A stretch of 64,000 nt of DNA, taken from contig NZ_CP084115.1 of assembly GCF_020217465.1 (NCBI RefSeq), positions 2,418,001 through 2,482,000 on the forward strand, written 5' to 3'. Both the position numbers and the translations under genes were made by a program. Positions 61,140 through 64,000 of the stretch are shown one piece after another; the stretch's first letter is position 1; the number at the start of each line of letters is the position of its first letter. The notes beneath the pieces are model-generated. The model made no database searches, was not told the origin of the DNA, and worked only from the letters and a program-made list of their open reading frames with translations. This DNA is from Cobetia amphilecti. Lineage in GTDB: Bacteria; Pseudomonadota; Gammaproteobacteria; Pseudomonadales; Halomonadaceae.

Positions 61140-62657
61140 TTACTTGGCCGTCGGCATGGCGAATTCGGCACCGGCATCGATGGAATCCGACCAGCGCTGC
61201 ATGATGGACTTCTGCTTGGTATAGAAACGCACCCCTTCTTCACCGTAGGCGTGGGTATCCCCGAACAGGGAGCTCTTCCAGCCACCGAAACCGTGCCAGG
61301 CCATCGGGACCGGAATCGGCACGTTGATGCCGACCATGCCGACCTGAATGCGGCGCCCGAATTCACGCGCGACACTGCCGCTCTCGGTGAAACAGCTCAC
61401 GCCGTTGCCGAATTCATGATCATTGATCAGCTGGATGGCGGTCGCGACGTCCGGCACGCGGACACAGGCCAGGACCGGGCCGAAGATCTCTTCCTTATAG
61501 ATAGTCATGTCCGGCGTGACGTGATCGAACAGCGTACCGCCCATCCAGAAGCCTTCAGTGCTGTCGCCGCCGATGTCGTTGCCGGTGAACTCACGCCCGT
61601 CGACGACCATCTCGGCCCCTTCCGCGACGCCCTTGTCGATGTAACCGCAGATACGCTCATGCGCCTGACGGGTGACGATCGGGCCCATTTCGGCGTCCAG
61701 GTTCATGCCGTCCTTGATTTTGAGCTCGCGGGCACGCTCGGCCAGACGCGGCACCAGGGTGTCAGCCACATCGCCCACCATCACCGCCACGCTGATGGCC
61801 ATGCAGCGCTCACCGGCGGAGCCGTAGGCCGCGCCGATCAGGGCATCCACTGCCTTGTCGAGATTGGCATCCGGCATCACCACCATGTGGTTCTTGGCGC
61901 CACCCAGTGCCTGGATGCGCTTGCCATGACGTGCGCCACGTTCATAGATCAGATTGGCGATCGGGGTTGAGCCCACGAAAGACAGGGCGCGCACCTTGGG
62001 GTGATCGATCAGCGCCTCGACGGAATCCTTGTCACCCTGCACCACGTTGAAGACGCCATCCGGCAGGCCCGCCTGCTTGAGCAGGTCCGCCATCATCAGC
62101 GAGGCACTAGGATCCAGCGGGCTCGGCTTGAGCACGAAACTGTTGCCTGCCGCAATGGCGACCGGGAACATCCACATCGGCACCATTACTGGGAAGTTGA
62201 ACGGCGTGATGCCGGCGACGACGCCCAGCGGCTGGCGCATGGTCCAGTTGTCGATGCCAGTGCTGACCTGATCGGTGAAGTCACCCTTGAGCAGCTGCGG
62301 GATACCGCAGGCAAATTCGACGATATCGATGCCACGTGCCACTTCGCCCTGGGCGTCAGTGAACACCTTGCCGTGCTCGCGGGTGATCGCTTCCGCCAGT
62401 TCGTCCTTGTGCTCGTTGAGCAGCGCGAGGAACTTGAACATCACCCGGGCACGACGAATCGGCGGCGTGTCAGCCCAGGCCGGGAAAGCGGCGTCGGCAG
62501 CAGCCACGGCGGCATCGACATCACTGTTGCGTGCCAGCGCGACCTGACCGGTCACCTTGCCGGTGGCCGGATTGAAGACATCCTGAGTGGCGCTGGAATC
62601 GCCTCGGGTCACCTGGCCGTTGATGAAATGGTGAATGGCGTTGGTTGCTGTCGTCAT
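61140..62657 (-). CDS. dddC: CoA-acylating malonate-semialdehyde dehydrogenase DddC (505 aa)
   Basis: DddC converts malonate semialdehyde to acetyl-CoA using NAD and CoA, with CO2 release. It is an MmsA-type dehydrogenase: nucleophile Cys285 in [14 protein letters not shown] and [14 protein letters not shown], where the usual ALDH general-base Glu is replaced, as expected for CoA-acylating members. The NAD motif is [20 protein letters not shown] at 150-169. I start it at 62657 ([10 protein letters not shown]) after GGAG; the frame opens 18 codons earlier. It is the first gene of the operon facing the divergent LysR gene. Confidence 0.9.
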   Translation of the reverse strand: MTTATNAIHHFINGQVTRGDSSATQDVFNPATGKVTGQVALARNSDVDAAVAAADAAFPAWADTPPIRRARVMFKFLALLNEHKDELAEAITREHGKVFTDAQGEVARGIDIVEFACGIPQLLKGDFTDQVSTGIDNWTMRQPLGVVAGITPFNFPVMVPMWMFPVAIAAGNSFVLKPSPLDPSASLMMADLLKQAGLPDGVFNVVQGDKDSVEALIDHPKVRALSFVGSTPIANLIYERGARHGKRIQALGGAKNHMVVMPDANLDKAVDALIGAAYGSAGERCMAISVAVMVGDVADTLVPRLAERARELKIKDGMNLDAEMGPIVTRQAHERICGYIDKGVAEGAEMVVDGREFTGNDIGGDSTEGFWMGGTLFDHVTPDMTIYKEEIFGPVLACVRVPDVATAIQLINDHEFGNGVSCFTESGSVAREFGRRIQVGMVGINVPIPVPMAWHGFGGWKSSLFGDTHAYGEEGVRFYTKQKSIMQRWSDSIDAGAEFAMPTAK

Positions 62658-63102
62658 GGTGCTGATCTCCGCTGGCGGTGTTTTATAGGAATAAGCCTGT
62701 GTAATGCACATGTCTGGCGCTGAAGGTCCTTCGCTTGGTCAATGTCGAACGAGGACATGCCATCAGCAGGTGTTCATGAAATTACGCCGCCACGCGCAGG
62801 GTGCAATTGAGTAATTCTTGGATGAGATATAACGATCGCTGATATCCGATTTCGATCGAAAACTGCTCCACTCCCCTCGAGAGCGAGAGCAATAATTAAT
62901 CGATTATAATCAATAGGTTACAACAAAAAATAAGGAAGGAGTTCCGACAGCGGCAGGTGATTCGATCACGAAGCCTGTCCCGGGTGAACACGGCTTACCG
63001 CGACCAATGGCTAATAGGTGGCAGAGAAGGCATTCAGGCCACAATGCGTGATGCAGGGCCATCAGCACACGTCTCGCCGGCCAGAAAATGCTAAACACAT
63101 GG
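62658..63102. promoter_or_regulatory. Divergent control region between dddC and the LysR gene
   Basis: This 445-bp space is AT-rich at 62880-62940. It holds a perfect palindrome TAATCGATTA (62897-62906) in an ATTA...TAAT context, typical of a LysR-type binding site. The region has no credible gene. Exact promoter boxes were not fixed. Confidence 0.5.
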
Positions 63103-64000
63103 ATGCCACTGATGCAGGATCTGTCCCGACTCAATGCCTTTGTCACCGTGGCGCGCACCGGTAGCGTGTCGCGAGCGGCGCAGGCGTTGCACCTCACCCA
63201 GCCCGCGATCAGCCTCAAGCTCAAGCAATTGCAGGAAGGCCTGGGATTGAGCCTGTTCGAGCGTCACCCCCATGGCCTGTTGTTGACGGCTGATGGCCAG
63301 GCCTTGCTGCCCAGTGCCGAGAAGACCTTGGCAAGCGCGCGTGGCTTCGAGCAGGCCGCCGCGGCACTGCACAGCACGGTGCGCGGCAAGCTGCGCATCG
63401 GCACCATCGTCGACCCGGAATTCATCCGTCTGGGCAGCTTGCTTCGCCATCTACTGGAGCGGGCACCCAATCTGGAAACGGAACTCCACCACGGCATGAG
63501 CGGCTGCGTCCTCAAGGCGTTGCGCCAGAATGAGCTGGAAATCGGCTTCTACCTCGCTCCCCCCGGAGAAGGCCCACGCGATGACTCCCTCTGTTATCGT
63601 GAGCTGGCATTCTTCGACTATTTCATTCTCGCCCCCACCGGCTGGTCAGCGCGCCTGACGGAGACTGACTGGCCTTCCCTGGCCGCCCTGCCGTGGATCG
63701 TGACGCCTGAGAATTCCGTCCACTCACGTCTGCTGGCGCATGCCATGCGCGACAGTCAGTGCACCCCTCACCGCGTGGCACAGGTGGACCAGGAAGTCTG
63801 CATGCTGGACCTGGTACGTGCCGGCGTCGGACTGACACTGGCTCGCGATGTATTGGCGCTGGCCGAGCGTCAGGAACGAGGCCTCAATATCGTGCCGGAT
63901 ACCCGCCTGCCCTGCGCTTTGAGTGTGGTCTGGCGTCACGACAAGCAACATGACCCCTGTGTCGAAGCCGCCCTGCAAAGTCTCGAAGAGGTCTGGCCAT
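63103..64000 (+). CDS. LysR-type regulator, cut by window end (DddR-like)
   Basis: The frame starts with ATG at 63103 or 63112 (MQDLSRLNAFVTVARTGSVS) and continues open to the window end, about 299 codons. The LysR helix-turn-helix (AAQALHLTQPAISLKLKQL) is followed by a substrate-binding domain (LRIGTIVDPEFIRLGSLLRH, ENSVHSRLLAHAMRDSQ, DLVRAGVGLTLARDVL). It is divergent from dddC, which is the usual place for the operon's activator. LysR-type DddR proteins are known in other dddD clusters. Its inducer is probably DMSP, acrylate or 3-hydroxypropionate. Confidence 0.82.
   Translation, partial: MPLMQDLSRLNAFVTVARTGSVSRAAQALHLTQPAISLKLKQLQEGLGLSLFERHPHGLLLTADGQALLPSAEKTLASARGFEQAAAALHSTVRGKLRIGTIVDPEFIRLGSLLRHLLERAPNLETELHHGMSGCVLKALRQNELEIGFYLAPPGEGPRDDSLCYRELAFFDYFILAPTGWSARLTETDWPSLAALPWIVTPENSVHSRLLAHAMRDSQCTPHRVAQVDQEVCMLDLVRAGVGLTLARDVLALAERQERGLNIVPDTRLPCALSVVWRHDKQHDPCVEAALQSLEEVWP

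Overview
The window is high-GC, densely coded Gammaproteobacterial DNA. Its gene content points to a marine or halophilic member of the Halomonadaceae (Halomonas/Cobetia type): TRAP and tripartite-tricarboxylate (TctABC) transporters for organic acids, BCCT osmolyte carriers, and a complete DMSP/acrylate catabolic cluster. The taxon is an inference from gene content, since the window has no rRNA or other marker. No tRNA, rRNA, CRISPR array, prophage or integrase was seen.

Layout. (1) 1-5.5 kb: the end of a CocE-type hydrolase, a LysR regulator, a sodium:solute symporter with a 31-residue membrane partner, a DadA-like FAD amino-acid oxidase and a ribbon-helix-helix protein. (2) 5.7-7.6 kb: dauA, a SulP/C4-dicarboxylate carrier. 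(3) 7.7-21.8 kb: a sugar-acid region with a GntR regulator, TctABC, a short-chain dehydrogenase (SDR), a ketoglutarate-semialdehyde dehydrogenase, a 2-ketogluconate module (kguK-kguD), a LacI regulator and TRAP dctPQM. (4) 22.2-23.1 kb: a DUF4437 cupin gene broken by an in-frame TAG. (5) 23.1-30.5 kb: an AT-rich, probably acquired block with an FAD amine oxidase split by an IS1380-family element, an AldA-like dehydrogenase, an orphan TRAP binding protein, an XRE-type regulator and a cupin. Two nearly identical hairpins bracket it. (6) 30.5-36.5 kb: uxuA, divergent from an RraA-like gene and a second tctCBA operon whose tctC carries an in-frame TAG. (7) 36.7-49.1 kb: a lipoprotein, a flavoprotein with a MarR regulator, a Fur-boxed TonB receptor with a siderophore-interacting protein and its MarR regulator, a HAD phosphatase, an SDR, a FISUMP protein, a small repeat protein, and katB-ankB. 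(8) 49.7-64 kb: the DMSP/acrylate cluster, in transcription order dddC-dddA-acuN-acuK-tautomerase-dddT2-dddD-dddT1, with a divergent LysR gene that runs off the window.

How the genes work together. In region 8, BCCT carriers import DMSP. DddD attaches CoA and releases DMS, giving 3-hydroxypropionyl-CoA. AcuN and AcuK bring acrylate to the same level. DddA oxidises 3-hydroxypropionate to malonate semialdehyde, and DddC converts that to acetyl-CoA. The embedded tautomerase resembles malonate semialdehyde decarboxylase and could be a second exit. In regions 3 and 6, two separate sugar-acid operons carry almost the same 19-bp sequence at the same place in their promoters, with weaker copies upstream of uxuA and the first tctC. 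This suggests one regulon, possibly run by the GntR protein. A TTGGA-N4-TCCAA motif before the lacI gene and at the dctP start looks like the LacI operator of the 2-ketogluconate genes.
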